From positions 2,542,001 through 2,606,000 of the forward strand of contig JAPYXD010000680.1 of assembly GCA_030998225.1 (NCBI GenBank): a stretch of 64,000 bases of DNA, written 5' to 3'. The first letter of the stretch is position 1. Each line of letters starts with the position of its first letter. A program made the position numbers and the translations under genes. This DNA comes from Diplolepis rosae. Lineage: Eukaryota; Arthropoda; Insecta; Hymenoptera; Diplolepididae. Under the pieces are notes generated by a model, which saw only the letters and a program-made list of their open reading frames with translations, had not been told where the DNA came from and searched no databases. Positions 31,670-43,113 of the stretch are shown here, piece by piece.

Positions 31670-32101
31670 CAGCCATGTGTTAAATTATACGAGATACGAA
31701 AAAATAGTTATGATACAAAATTATTTACTACATAAAGATCTACAAATTTTGTCTGACGCAGTTTCTGATAAAATGTATATTTTTCGTTTTAATTCTAAAA
31801 AATACGACTAAAATTGAATAATTCCATTTTTTAAACAAAATATTTGAGATACGAGAAAAACGGTTAAGATAGAGAAATATTTGCCTAAATGAGGTCTACA
31901 AATTCTCAGCAAGACATTTTTTGACAAGATGAATATTTTATGTTTTTGTTTAAAGAAAACACTATTGAAAATAAAAAATTCCATTTTTCAACCAAAACAT
32001 ATGAGTCACAAAATAAGCGTTAAAATCAAAAAATTTTTTGCTTAAAAACAGTCTACGAATCCCTTTTGTGATATCGAACGCGAGTATCATGATGAGAATT
32101 A
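31670..32101 (+). repeat. GTCT-type element, interior repeats and distal end
   Basis: It has the same internal units as 8719-9765 and 27170-27815 and ends near CGCGAGTATCATGATGAGAA. Confidence 0.55.
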
Positions 32102-32169
32102 TTCCTTATTTCTTAAATTGAATTTCCTTTTAAAATCAAAAACATATTCAGTAACTGATAAAATGTAAT

Positions 32170-32290
32170 TTACATTTACAATATTATAAAATTGACTTGA
32201 GCTTTAGTATCAAATTACAAGAAATAAACTTATATGTATGCAAAGAATATAAGACCGAGCGCGAAGCGCGACCATCGAATCGGGTAGATT
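32170..32290 (+). repeat. Dispersed GCGAAGCGC repeat, copy D
   Basis: TTGACTTGAGCTTTAGTATC, then AAATTACAAGAAATAAAC, then GACCGAGCGCGAAGCGCG, truncated after ATCGAATCGGG. It lies just after a GTCT-type distal end, as does the related AT-rich lead near 27830, so the two repeats may be parts of one larger element. Confidence 0.55.
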
Positions 32291-33162
32291 TTTTGTAATA
32301 TATTGTTATAAAATTAACATTTTGCCTTCAACTTGTGATCATTAAATAGAAAATTTTATTAACATTCATGCCATTATCGAAAAAAAAAAAACGTTTAACT
32401 TGTTTTTATTAAAATTAAGATACTTCGAAAATGGCTTGAATAACAGGTGAACTTAAACTTTTGACCGGTAGTGAACGTTTCTGGAACTTGGAAAATTTTT
32501 CTCAAGCACTTTAATATTATATTTGATAAAGAGGTTATTGTGATTACTCACCTCCTTGTCTGAAATACGAGGATACTTTACTTTGTCATATAAAACAATT
32601 CGCTGAAGTTCGTGACATACGAATGACAATCAAGCAGAAAGCTTCCACGTAAATATTTGCTGAGTTTGATGTATAAGCCACTTTTGCACGTGTGAAAAGA
32701 AGAGTATTATATTAATAACTCAGAGCAAGCACGGTAAATAAGAACAACTCTAAGGAAATACGTGGAATGCTAGTGTCAAGATTATAAATTCATAATCACC
32801 ACATTTCCAAGTGAGAATTATTCATTGGGGTCATCTGGTCTGAACTTAATCTGTTCAAGATTGTTCAGTGATCTTGAATTTAAATTTAAACCAAATTCTC
32901 TTTTCTTTCTGGTTAAAATTTGTATTTTTATTTCACAAATTTGAAGCATATTCTTGATTTGGGAATGTATTTGAGTTATATACTTACAGTATTGTAAAAA
33001 ATAATACTGAGAAAAAATTTAGGATTTATGTCAAAATTATTTTGTTTCTCAACAAAAACATTTATTGGTTTTGAAATAAATATTGCAATAAAAAAAAAAT
33101 TTCAATGTTTTATGAAATGCTAATTACTTTGAACATAATTAACATTTCAATTTTCTTTCTTG
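32291..33162. other. Unassigned region
   Basis: Nothing recognised. Confidence 0.35.
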
Positions 33163-33332
33163 CACTGAGAAAAAAATTTATGCAACAAAACTTTCTTTGC
33201 AAAGAAAGTTTTGTTGTAAGTAACCAAAATTTGATTGATATAGCAAAATGTTTTATTGGCACAACAAAAGAATTTTTAACATAAATACCAACAAAATATT
33301 TTTGTTGATTTGACAAAACTGTTTTCTCAGTG
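33163..33332. mobile_element. CACTGAGAAAA-ended MITE (170 bp)
   Basis: The left CACTGAGAAAAAAATTTATG and the right TTGACAAAACTGTTTTCTCAGTG-type end are inverted over the outer bases. The inner sequence is made of AACAAAACTTT/AAAGTTTTGTT palindromes. Flanks are TG and GG. Confidence 0.6.
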
Positions 33333-33616
33333 GGTTCTTCGAAAAATGTGTTTGACACTGTCAATCAATTTTGTTGATTTAACCAAAAAATGTTGTGAAG
33401 ATACGACAAAACTGTTTAACCAAAAGCTTTTGTTCACTCGAAAAAACGAGTTTCGTCAGATGAACAAACATTTAGCTCATCCAACCAAAATATTTTTTCG
33501 CATTAACCAAATGCAGTTAACAAAACGATTCTGTTCAACCAAATTTAAGAAATTTAAGAAACGTGCAATTGTTTATAAGATTTGGTTTTTTGAATCTCTA
33601 AAAATCTCAAATTAAC
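33333..33616 (+). repeat. CAACCAAAA-rich degenerate repeat
   Basis: Spaced variants of TTGATTTAACCAAAAAATG, GTTCAACCAAATT and AACCAAAAGC occur. The sequence resembles the interior of the adjacent MITE, so it is probably a second related element without clear ends. The 101-codon ORF across it (33310-33615) begins in the MITE and is not credible as a gene. Confidence 0.4.
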
Positions 33617-34489
33617 AGAATTTAGTCATATCTACAAAATTATCATTAACATTTTTTTTTAAACACTGTCTTTTTCATTCGAAATTTCTCGAAATTTTTG
33701 TACCTTATTTGGTCCTGTGGTAAAATCTATGGAAAAAATTAATAAATAAGCAAAATTTGCAATAAAACAATTCCAAAAATATCGTTCTATAGAATTAACA
33801 TTTTTTTCGACTTGGACTTATCAGATGCAGAATTCAGTTAGAAATTATATAAAAATTAATATACTTTCACAATTTAAAAAAATAAGGCTCATGATTTTTA
33901 ACAGTAGTGTATCTTTTAATTTTATTAGAGCCTAACTCTGTCAAGACAAGATATGAATATTACTTTGCAGTTGGAATAAAATCATTCAGAAATGATTCAC
34001 CAATGATCTTCAACCCTATCATGATATTCTGACGCTTCTCGAGGCACTTTTTCCCCGAAGTGTACGTGTTTTATGACGTCACTTACTTGTTATTCATAAT
34101 TCTTGGAAATCGCAAAGACAGGATGTACTTGGGATTCTCGATCAAGACGTAAAATATATAAATAAAGTTTCTTTAAAGGGTAAACATAACTCCCCTAAGT
34201 TTATGTTTCCGAATATTTAACATTCAGAAGTTCGACCCTTTCGGTTTAAAAGGGACTCAGTAAATTTGCCACGTTATTTTTCTTCCACAAACAAAAAAAA
34301 CTCTATTAATCCGTATAAGTCAGAATTCACTGCTGAAAAAACAAAGCCTTCTACCTAATATTTAACTAATTTATTCAATCTATTTTTAATCAAATGTGAC
34401 TGCGATTGGGATTTTACTAATTCGCTTTAGTGAAACTTTGATGACTTTTTTAAGAGCCAAATTCACTAATGGATACACTTTTATATAAA
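33617..34489. other. Unassigned region
   Basis: Nothing recognised. 33950-34170 looks less repetitive. Confidence 0.35.
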
Positions 34490-34740
34490 CATGTAATATT
34501 TTTTAATAATAATTTAAAAAAATATTAGGAATCAAGGGAAAAAATTGAGTAAAATGATCATTTATTCTTGGCAGACTGAAATTTTTTGCAAAAAAATATT
34601 GTAAATTTAAAAGATGATATAAAACATGACTTAAGATTATAATAAAGTTTGCTATGAAGCATAGTAAAGTTTCATAGGGTTTTTCTGAAATTTAATATTT
34701 TATTACAAAACATTTTCAATATTACATGTTTTTCCCTAAA
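34490..34740 (+). repeat. Dispersed repeat with GTTTGCTATGAAGCATAGTA, copy 1
   Basis: Sequence blocks AATATTAGGAATCAAGGG, GACTGAAATTTTTTGCAA, GTTTGCTATGAAGCATAGTA and TTTTTCCCTAAATTG recur at 39370-39740 and partly at 42330-42480. This copy is uninterrupted and serves as the empty site for the SINE insertion at 39395. Confidence 0.65.
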
Positions 34741-34750
34741 TTGAAATGTA

Positions 34751-35782
34751 CACGGAGAGAACGCGCAGGACGCGCGTGAGAAACAAGCAGGACGCGCGTG
34801 AGAAGAGAAAAAAATCTTCCCGCGCGCGGCCCGCTTGTTTTCACGCACGCCTTGCTCGTGAAGCACAAGCGGCGCGCTCGTGAGGAACGCGCAGAGGATT
34901 CACAGTCGTCTTGCGCGTGATCACGAGCAGGGCGCGCGTGAATTAACGCGCAGAGCGCTCGATTAATCGATATATCGCCGTTTTCACTTCAACTTGTCAA
35001 TTGTCATTTCTAGTGCTATAGAAAAAGATTGACAATAGAAGCGTCTAAATAAGTGCCGTTAATTATTTTTGTGACGGCAAAATTCTCATTTGACGCATAG
35101 TCAAAAAAACACTTTGTACGTGCCAAAACGTTGGATTTGAATAAAAACCTATATTTGCTCAAAAATTGAATATTCTTTGTGATCATGCCGTTCATTATAA
35201 TTTTATTTGATTTTGATACTATAATTTTATAAATTTTTTCATTCCCATTACATTTACTATGCCATTTCATTTTTAATTAAAATGAATTTTGTTTTTTTTT
35301 TATATATATGTATGACATGAAATTTTATCAATTAAAAATCCATTATCTCAAAATTTTCACAAATAATCTATCATTATTCCATAATTACATTATCAGTCAT
35401 CATCATTAAATCGTATTCGAACCCCAAAACATAACGAATTTAATAATGACGTACAAACAGTTTTATAATAAGGAACTTTGAAAAACAAGAGTGCTGGCGC
35501 GTGAATTATTTATCAGTTCACCGGCGGCTAATATTGAATACGTATATAGTTTCGCGTGAATTAACAAGCGCCCGGCGCGTGATCGTTTTGTGAGGGATTC
35601 CGGGAAACTAGCGCTCTGCGCGTTAATTCACACGCGCAAGACGACTGTGAATCCTCTGCGCGTTCCTCACGAGCGCGCCGCTTGTGCTTTACGAGCAGGG
35701 CGCGCGTGAAAACAAGCGGGCCGCGCGCGGGAAGATTTTTTTTCCTTCTCACGCGCGCCCTACGCGTTCTCTTCTCTCCGTG
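34751..35782. mobile_element. CACGGAGAGAACGCG element with very GC-rich inverted arms
   Basis: The left arm (34751-34961) and right arm (35609-35782) are inverted. Both hold TCTTCCCGCGCGCGGCCCGC, AAGCACAAGCGGCGCGCTCG and AGGATTCACAGTCGTCTTGC. TA flanks both ends (a 2-bp duplication). The left arm is about 37 bases longer because of extra CAGGACGCGCGTGAG-like units. The 650-bp middle is AT-rich and has an 84-codon minus-strand ORF (35270-35016) with no motif I know. CpG is dense in the arms and nearly absent outside, so the arms either escaped methylation decay or are recent. Confidence 0.85.
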
Positions 35783-35900
35783 TAGTTTAATTAAAATTCT
35801 AAACTTGAGTTTCTTCATCTATATTTTTTGTGTTTCACGTGAATAAAATTTGAATATTTTATTGTTTAGACACTAATAGTTGCATTTTAGTAGTTATTTA

Positions 35901-36536
35901 TTAAGGGGATCCACCACGTTTAATATTTTTATTTTTTTAGTTCAGACCTTCCATATAATTTTTTTATGCTTAGTATCTTTATTTAGAAAGGTTTTGTTTT
36001 TTTTTAAATTCCAGCACCTTTATATGTTTCTAAACTGAAAATTTCGAGTTTTTTGAGCATTTTTTTGACATTATTATACTTTGACCAATTTTTTGTTTTT
36101 TTTTTTACTAATTGTCATGATTATTTTTTCATTTTGTTCCTTAGAGAGTGTAATAACTTTTTGGCTATGAAAAGCACTTTAGCTAAAAAATAAAAAACAA
36201 ATTTTTTTTTCATATTTTGGGATATTTTTATTTATTTATTTTATTTGTAACTTCTCTTCAGTCATCTTACCTCGTTTCCCATACAAAAAAGTTGCTTCAC
36301 ATTGTAAGAAAGAAAATAAAAAAAGAATTATGACAATTAGTTAAAAAACAAAAAAGTTATTTCAAGTGAAAAAATGTCAAAAAAATCAAAATTTTCAGTT
36401 TAAAAATACGTAAAGGTGCTGTAATTTAAAAAAAAAACTCCGAAAAATTTCTATTCAAAGGTACTAAACATAAAAAAATATATATGGAAGGTCGTAACTT
36501 AAAAAATAAAAGTATCAAAGGTGGCGGATCCCTTAA
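35901..36536. mobile_element. TTAAGGGGATCC-ended element, copy 1
   Basis: TTAAGGGGATCCACCACGTT and the inverted GGTGGCGGATCCCTTAA carry TTAA at both ends. The two halves are inverted nearly throughout (AGACCTTCCATATAATTTTT near the left, its inverse near the right), so the element is a 636-bp foldback. Copies: 48286-48843, and a degraded one at 59330-59950. Not related in sequence to the TTAAGGTAGT family. Confidence 0.8.
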
Positions 36537-38103
36537 AAAAAATCAATGAGTCACGAATCGCAAAAAGCACGTTTAAGATTAATAGCTCCTAGCATAAAAT
36601 TATTTTTAATTGTTTTATGGAGTGGATGTATTGCAATCAAGATTCCAAAAAGCAAAAAACCTCATAATTGTCTCCTTTTTCTGTTCTGTAAAAGTTTTAA
36701 AAAAACAACTTAAAGTAATGTTTTTCTGTTATTTTCAACCTAAAAAATGACGTTTATAAAAATTTAAGGGATCAATAATTATTTTTGTACTGGGAATAAA
36801 TAACACTATGTAGAACTTTTTAGAAAATTGTATGATCCTTCAAGAAAAGTGCATTTTCCTGATGGGTTGTGGCCCAAAAAATAGGAAAAAATCATCACCA
36901 ACTATAAATTTTAGGCCTATACCCATAAAACTGATTAGAGTATCACAGAAATGGACATTTTTAGCCATATTTGATTCAATATAACAATTTTTTTCTTCTT
37001 TGCAATATTTGAACCCTTTTTTCAGTCATCTTCTTGTTTTTCAGTGTAAAATTGAAATGCCTAATGTCCCATATCTCAAAAAAAAAACGTTTCCGGATAA
37101 TCCAAAATGGCAATGAAAGATGGAAAAAAGTACTAAACAACATCGTAAGCGCTTTTAAGAAAAAAATTCGCGGCTCATGTCATATTGATTAAAATATGAC
37201 TGAAAATGGCCATTTCTTAAACGTTCAGGTTAGAATATCTCTAAAACCTGACGTGCTGAAAAAATTTAGACAACGAATTCGCTTTTAGGACATCAAAATT
37301 CTTCGGAAACACCTATTTTGATTACAAATTTTGTTGGCCAGTGTAATTTACACGTTAGGAAAGTTACCGAGTGGACATTTATTGAACATAAAAACAAACT
37401 TCAAAATAACTTTTAAAATACCTAGAGTAGCGAAAAATAACAAAAAAATAAATAAAAATATTTCTATGTTATTACCGAGTGGACATGAAACCCCAGGGAC
37501 AAAAATGAAAATAATTAAGAGTCTTAAACTTTATTTATCATTTTATAATATGAAATATTGTTTCTGAAGAATAAAAATCAGATTGCGGCATGAAAGTGAA
37601 TTTTATCTTTCATAGAATAGTTGTAAGCTTTGAAGATGGTAATGGAATTTTAAATTCTAGACTTGTATCATAAAAATGATACGTCTTATGATTCATATGT
37701 TGTGAACTGAGTAACCAGATAACAAACAAGTGTAAAACGCCCTAATTTCGATGAATATCGAATTTATCACTACTGTATGACAAAATATAATATAGAACAG
37801 AAGCCTGTTTGTTACGACCGTGAGACTCAAGCGATATCTTTTCATTGGAAATTAATTCCGTTTACATGAGTGGGAAATAAATCTCCGTGTGAAAAAAAAT
37901 CCTTATCAAAATAATCATTACCAATAAAATAATCAGCAAGAAAATGATATCAGTGATTAACATTTATATAGAAACTTCTAAACTCTTAGGAATAAATTGA
38001 ATTGATTTAGTTGAAATTTTATAATCTTTTTATATTTTATATTTATTGGTGTTGGATTTTAAACAAAAAGTAAATGGATTTTCAATTAAATACCGAATAC
38101 ATA
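36537..38103. other. Unassigned region
   Basis: The ORF at 37331-37567 repeats the phrase LPSGH, because a short sequence (TTACCGAGTGGACAT) occurs twice at about 37362 and 37472. No protein family recognised. The rest shows no element ends. Confidence 0.35.
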
Positions 38104-38214
38104 TCAGCAACAGTAAATAAATTTATGTGCCTCCGGCGCGTAAACTCGTTTTACGCTACAGTGGAGAGTAGCGTTATGTTGTATATTACGATACAGAGGA
38201 ATGTAATTTAAAAA

Positions 38215-38337
38215 TTGAACTGCGCATGCGCCTATAGCCATACAGCGGAGCACAATCTTCTTCTTATTCTTCTTCTTCTTCGTACAGCGTTGGCACCGTA
38301 CTGACAAAGCCTTGTACATTTGAACTGCGTATGCGTC
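38215..38337. promoter_or_regulatory. Possible promoter with two NRF-1/Ewg-like sites
   Basis: TGCGCATGCGCC (38221-38232) matches the palindromic NRF-1 / erect-wing core. TGCGTATGCGTC (38326-38337) is a weaker second site. Each lies in a direct repeat (TTGAACTGCGCATGCGCC and TTGAACTGCGTATGCGTC), so the arrangement might also be a duplicated repeat. The first site is about 150 bases upstream of a well-placed ATG at 38380. No TATA box stands at a suitable distance. Confidence 0.35.
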
Positions 38338-38379
38338 TATTACAATACGCTACTACTACACAAGATCGAGAAAATCAAA

Positions 38380-38499
38380 ATGGCCGGAAGTATTCGCGAA
38401 ATGTCAAGTGAGATGGACGATAATCACGGCAATTTCGACCTTTTCAGATTGGATTCGAGTGTACGCATAAAAACTCGTATATGCGCCGAAGTCACATAA
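38380..38499 (+). CDS. Short ORF or first coding exon (39 codons), function unknown
   Basis: The ATG is in a favourable context (ATCAAAATGGCC). The frame encodes MAGSIREMSSEMDDNHGNFD and then LFRLDSSVRIKTRICAEVT to TAA. Composition is mixed and protein-like, with an acidic middle, unlike the low-complexity ORFs around it. Codon choice is not AT-saturated. It lies just downstream of the possible promoter at 38215-38337 and is not inside a recognised repeat. It may be a complete micro-ORF or a first exon spliced before the stop; no strong donor is visible, and the best candidate GT sites are weak. I do not recognise the protein. Confidence 0.35.
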   Translation: MAGSIREMSSEMDDNHGNFDLFRLDSSVRIKTRICAEVT

Positions 38500-38603
38500 A
38501 ATAGAACATGTGTCAATACACACAATTCGGGTAATTACGAAACATAATATAGTATTCCAATGACAAAAAATGAAAAGTGGTTGAAATTTAAGATATTTTT
38601 TTT

Positions 38604-38853
38604 CTCTGAATTTGAATCAGTCAAAATTTGACTAACTTAGAATTAGTGACATTTCTGGCTATGTTATCAGTCATTTTGACTCAATCAATCAAAATTGACT
38701 GGTTGTTGACGGAATTGAAATTACTGACCCATTTTTGGCTATAGAATCAGTGATTTTTACCTAGTTATCAGTAAAAAAATGTTTGATTGCATATTAAAAT
38801 ATGAGTCATTGATTTCAATTCAGTTAAATTTTTACTGATTCAAATTTAGAGAG
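38604..38853. mobile_element. CTCTCTAAAT-type MITE, copy 2 (eroded left end)
   Basis: CTCTGAATTTGAATCAGTCA at the left and ACTGATTCAAATTTAGAGAG at the right, with interior AATCAGT/ACTGATT phrases. Confidence 0.65.
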
Positions 38854-38894
38854 ATAACAGTATATTTCCAGAAAATCGTAATACTATTTTCAAT

Positions 38895-39032
38895 TAATCT
38901 AAATCAACCAAAAATTGACTGATTGGAAATCAGTATTTTTCATTAATTTTCAGTTAAAATGACTAGAAGTATTGTGAAAACTGCGTCACTGATTTTAGAT
39001 CAGCGGAATTTGATTAAATTAGATTTAGAGAG
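38895..39032. repeat. CTCTCTAAAT-type MITE fragment
   Basis: AATCTAAATCAACCAAAAAT ... AAATTAGATTTAGAGAG. It is a short partial or derived copy right after copy 2. Confidence 0.5.
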
Positions 39033-39369
39033 CTGCAAATGAAAAATTACTGTGAATTTTTTCTTTGTTTATGCTCAACCCTATTCACTTCCAAGTCTAA
39101 TTGCCAGGCAGAGATTAATTTTAATGTTCCTCGGGTATTAAGAATCGTACATTTGATGGATATTTATGGGGTTTATACTTCTATGTGGGCGTTAGCCGCA
39201 AGACAAGGTGGTAAGAGGAGTGCGTTCGATTGTAATGTTATGAGTGACGTTTAATCTTACAAAGAATAATTTATTTTTATTTCTTCCTATGCCCCCATCC
39301 TTTATGAGTTAAAAATATTAATTAAGACGGACGACTTCTTTACGGGTCATTTTCATCCGGGGAGATCCT

Positions 39370-39740
39370 TTTATAAAAATATGTAATATTTTATAATTTT
39401 TTTAAGAATTTTAAATTTTTCTGTGGAAAAAGAGACGCTTTCGACTGCACTCGAACTCAATCACCTAATTTGAGATATTTTATGATAATAATTTTTAAAA
39501 ATGTTAAAAATCTAGGGAATATTGGATTAAAATTGTATATATTCCTAGTGGACTGAAAATTTTTTGCAATATAATATTATGAATTTAAAAAATTATATTA
39601 AACGGTACTATAGATTTTAGTAAAGTTTGCTATGAAGCATAGTAATGTTTCATACAGTTTTTAGAAAGTTTAATAAATGATTAAAAAATATTCTTACTAT
39701 GACATATTTTCCCCTAAGTTTTTCACGTAGATACATTTGG
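39370..39740 (+). repeat. Dispersed repeat with GTTTGCTATGAAGCATAGTA, copy 2, carrying a SINE insert
   Basis: It has the same blocks as 34490-34740, but with an 80-bp insertion at 39395-39474. Confidence 0.65.
39395..39474 (-). mobile_element. Truncated SINE copy with a 9-bp target duplication
   Basis: ATATTTTAT occurs at 39386-39394 and 39475-39483. On the minus strand the insert reads GATTGAGTTCGAGTGCAGTC, GAAAGCGTC, then TTTTTCCACAGAAAAATTT. It shares GCAGTCGAAAGCGTC and the CCACAG block with 366-405. The uninterrupted repeat at 34490-34740 shows the empty site. Only the T-arm and the tail of the tRNA-like head are kept. Confidence 0.65.
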
Positions 39741-40039
39741 AGTATTCTATTCTTCACAGTCCAAAAGTTATATTTCAGTAGTTTATTGTTAATAAAAAAT
39801 CAGAGGGTCATAAATCGCAAAATACACGATTGAGACTAATAATTTCTATAGTATAAAGATATTCTCAAATTTACCAGTTAATTAAAATAAAATTATTAAC
39901 TAATGACATATTATTTGTCTTGAAAATGTAATACAATATGAAAAAACAAATCTCACGTTTCAATAATAACACAGGCACAAAAAAAAGTGCTCTGAACTTT
40001 ACATGTTACGAGACTACCCTTGCGGATTTTGAGCCGCTG
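39741..40039. other. Unassigned spacer
   Basis: Nothing recognised. Confidence 0.35.
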
Positions 40040-41415
40040 AATCCGAATCCTGGACTCCACAATTTTCCCCTAGCCTAGGAAAAAAGTGTGAAATCTTGGA
40101 AGTTTCAAGCTCCGTTAAAGTAATATTTATACACGGGATAATTAATAAAACAATGTGGTTTATACGTATTTCGAGTCGCTGAGTTCGAATCCGACATTAA
40201 AATTTTGTTACAGTACCACAAAATTTCCCTAGCCCAGGGGAAAAAGTACGTAACTTAGTAAAACTTGAGGTTTCACGGAGGTTTTATTTTTGCACGAAAA
40301 ATCTGATATCTTTCCGTATTTTGAGTTGCTGAATTCATATCTTATATTAGAATATTTCAACAGAAGCTCAGAATTCCCCTAGCCTAGGGGGATTCTTATG
40401 TCAGATATGAATTCAGCAACTCAAAATATGGAAAGATAGCAGCTTTTTCGAACAAAAATAAAACATTCGTGAAACCTCAAGTTTTTCTAAGTTATGCACT
40501 TTTTCCCCTGGGCTAGGGGAATTCCAAGGTACTATGGAAAAATTCTAATATCAGATATGAATTCAGAACTCAAAATACGGAAATATAGCAGCTTTTTTGT
40601 GCGAAAATAAAACTTCCGTGAAACCTCAAGTTTTATTATGTTATACACTTTTTCCCCTAGGCTAGGAGAATTCTGATGTACTATGGAAAAATTCTAATAT
40701 CAGATATGAATTCAGAACTCAAAATACGGAAATATAGCAGCTTTTTTGTGCGAAAATAAAACTTCCGTGAAACCTCAAGTTTTATTATGTTATACACTTT
40801 TTCCCCTAGGCTAGGAGAATTCTGAGGTACTATGGAAAAATTCTAATATCAGATATGAATTCAGAACTCAAAATACGGAAAGATAGCAGCTTTTTGGAGC
40901 AAAAATAAAACCTCCGTGAAACGTCAAGTTTTTCTAAGCTATGCACTTTTTCCCCTGAGCTAGGGGAATTCCAAGGTACTATGGAAAAATTCTAATATCA
41001 GTTATTAATTTAGCAACTCAAAATACGGAAAAATAGCAGCTTTTGCGTGCGAAAATAAAACTTCCGTGAAACCTCAAGTTTTATTATGTTATACACTTTT
41101 TCCCCTGGGCTAGGGGAATTCCAAGGTACTATGGAAAAATTCTAATATCAGATATGAATTCAGAACTCAAAATACGGAAATATAGCAGCTTTTTTGTGCA
41201 AAAATAAAACTTTAGTGAAACCTCAAGTTTTGCTTAATTATGTATTTTTTCCTCTAGGCTAGGGAAATTCTGAGGTACTGTAAACAATTTTTAATGTCGG
41301 ATTTGAACTTATCGACTTGAAATACCTAGAAACTACATTGTTTTATTAACTTTCCTGTCGATAAATATTACTTTAACGGAGCCTGAAATTTCAAGAATTA
41401 ACACTTTTCAAATGA
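40040..41415. repeat. Inverted tandem array of 149-bp units with CCCCTAGGCTAGGGG cores
   Basis: Right of a centre near 40384 (GAATTCCCCTAGCCTAGGGG) the core CCCC recurs at 40505, 40654, 40803, 40952, 41102 and 41251, a period of 149-150 bases. Left of the centre about two units stand in the opposite orientation (cores near 40068 and 40227). The outermost units on both sides match each other (AACGGAGCCTGAAATTTC versus GAAGTTTCAAGCTCCGTT; CATTGTTTTATTAA versus its inverse) better than the inner ones. So the structure is a palindrome whose right arm expanded by inner unit duplication. Neighbouring inner units (40520-40800) are almost identical. Confidence 0.85.
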
Positions 41416-42329
41416 ATATAAAAAAATTATATAATATAAATTTAATATTCAAATATTGTTGATGTTCTTAATTGCAATATGAATTTGACGTTAAGGACAT
41501 AAATATAAAAGTTTTATGAAAATGACGCGTATCTAAGAAAATATATTACTGGAAAGGAATTCAAAACCACAATAAGATAAAATTTTATTATACTATGTTT
41601 TTAATATTTTTCTAATCGGCTAATAGTGATGAAATTGAAAGGTTATTGCTTTGTAAATAATGTGGTGACATTTACTATAGAAGTTAATATAAAAAAAGAC
41701 TTTTTAACCAGTTTTACGACTTTTAGGAATTATAATTAAATTTTCTATATCGGAAAAGAAAGTTGAAGAGTTGTGAACTGCTGTGTATTTAATTTTCAAT
41801 TTGTTGTTTTACCAATAAAAATTCAAAATGTTGAGTATGACGAGTAAAAGTACAAGTAAATGGAAAAATTACATAAGAAAGACATAATATCCACGAAGAC
41901 AGATTACTAATGGAGTGTTATATCAGAACCTGAGTATCATAAAGCAGAAGAGATGAGTAAACAAGTCAAAGTATCTATACGGATAGTTCTGATTTTCTGA
42001 ATGAAAATGAGTTATTTTTAAAAAGCATGTTTCGAGAATCAGAGCATTTTTAAAGGATGAAAGTAGTTTTCTTAGTTTAGATTACTTCAAGTATTCAAAT
42101 TAAAATAAAAAATTGTAAGAAAAAAATTTTTGTCTTCCAAAAATTTAAGTGGTACATTCTTAAAAAACATAAATGTGAATAATTTTTGCAAATTTAAGTT
42201 TTTTACGAGAAAGCATTCAATTTTGAAGATATTTTCAAATTGATGCAATTCAATTTTGGAGGAATTCAAAAACCATCTCACAAGTTTTAAAGCTGTGATT
42301 TTTTGGTATTTCTTGCACGGAGAAAATTT
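41416..42329. other. Unassigned AT-rich region
   Basis: ORF 42338-42087 (minus) has no motif. Nothing else recognised. Confidence 0.35.
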
Positions 42330-42480
42330 TTGTAGCAATATATGTTTTTACTTTATAATAATGATTATGAAAAATATTAGGAATCAAGGTTAAATCGAGG
42401 TGCAATGGTATTTATTCCTAACGAACTAAAAAATTTTCGCAGTCAAAATACTAAATATTCAAAAAATTATATGAAAAGCC
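42330..42480 (+). repeat. Dispersed repeat, partial copy 3
   Basis: AATATTAGGAATCAAGGTTA and TATTTATTCCTAACGAACTA match the first half of 34490-34740. It is preceded by TGCACGGAGAAAATTTTTGTAG, a lone CACGG-type end with no partner found. Confidence 0.45.
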
Positions 42481-42842
42481 AAAAATCTGTAAAATTGCCT
42501 CATCCAAAATTCACATATTTTCAAAATTATTTAAACTTTTCACTCTTTTGGGGCTGGGACTTCTGATCGGAAATGAGAAATCAAATATATGGTTTCATAA
42601 GATTTTTTGGATCGCTAAACTCAAATCCGTCCTCGGGATTTTGAAATCTTTAAATCAAAGAGCGAATCCAGTATGGCAATTGTAGGTAAAATTTCTTCTT
42701 TTGGTTAAGGGAATGTGTTATTCAACAAAAATAGAAACTTCATGGGAACAATTCATTCCAGTTTCTACATGTTTGTGTCCAAAATATATAAAATTTTGTT
42801 TTCAAAATTTGGGAAATATTACAGAAGATAAAAACGAACGTA

Positions 42843-43113
42843 CTCTCTAAATTTGAATCAGTCAAAATCTACTGATTATCAGTGAAATTTGACTGATTCA
42901 AATAACTAAAAAGAGGTTACTGTAAATCAGTCAAATTTCACTGATTATTTCAGTGAAAATTGACTGATTTAACAGTGAAAAATATTTTTCACTGATTCAA
43001 TCAATGAAAATTGACTGATTTAACAGTGAAAAATATTTTTTCACTGATGAATCAGTGATAAGGCAAATCACTGATTCAATCAGTGAAAATTTGACTGATT
43101 CGGATTTAGAGAG
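42843..43113. mobile_element. CTCTCTAAAT-ended MITE, copy 3
   Basis: Ends as in copy 1, flanked by TA on both sides. The interior matches 10800-11044 closely, with an added unit (TTCACTGATTCAATCAATGA). Confidence 0.8.

Noticed and set aside
33310..33615. 101-codon ORF
   Set aside because: Starts inside a MITE and continues through CAACCAAAA-type repeats; low-complexity translation.
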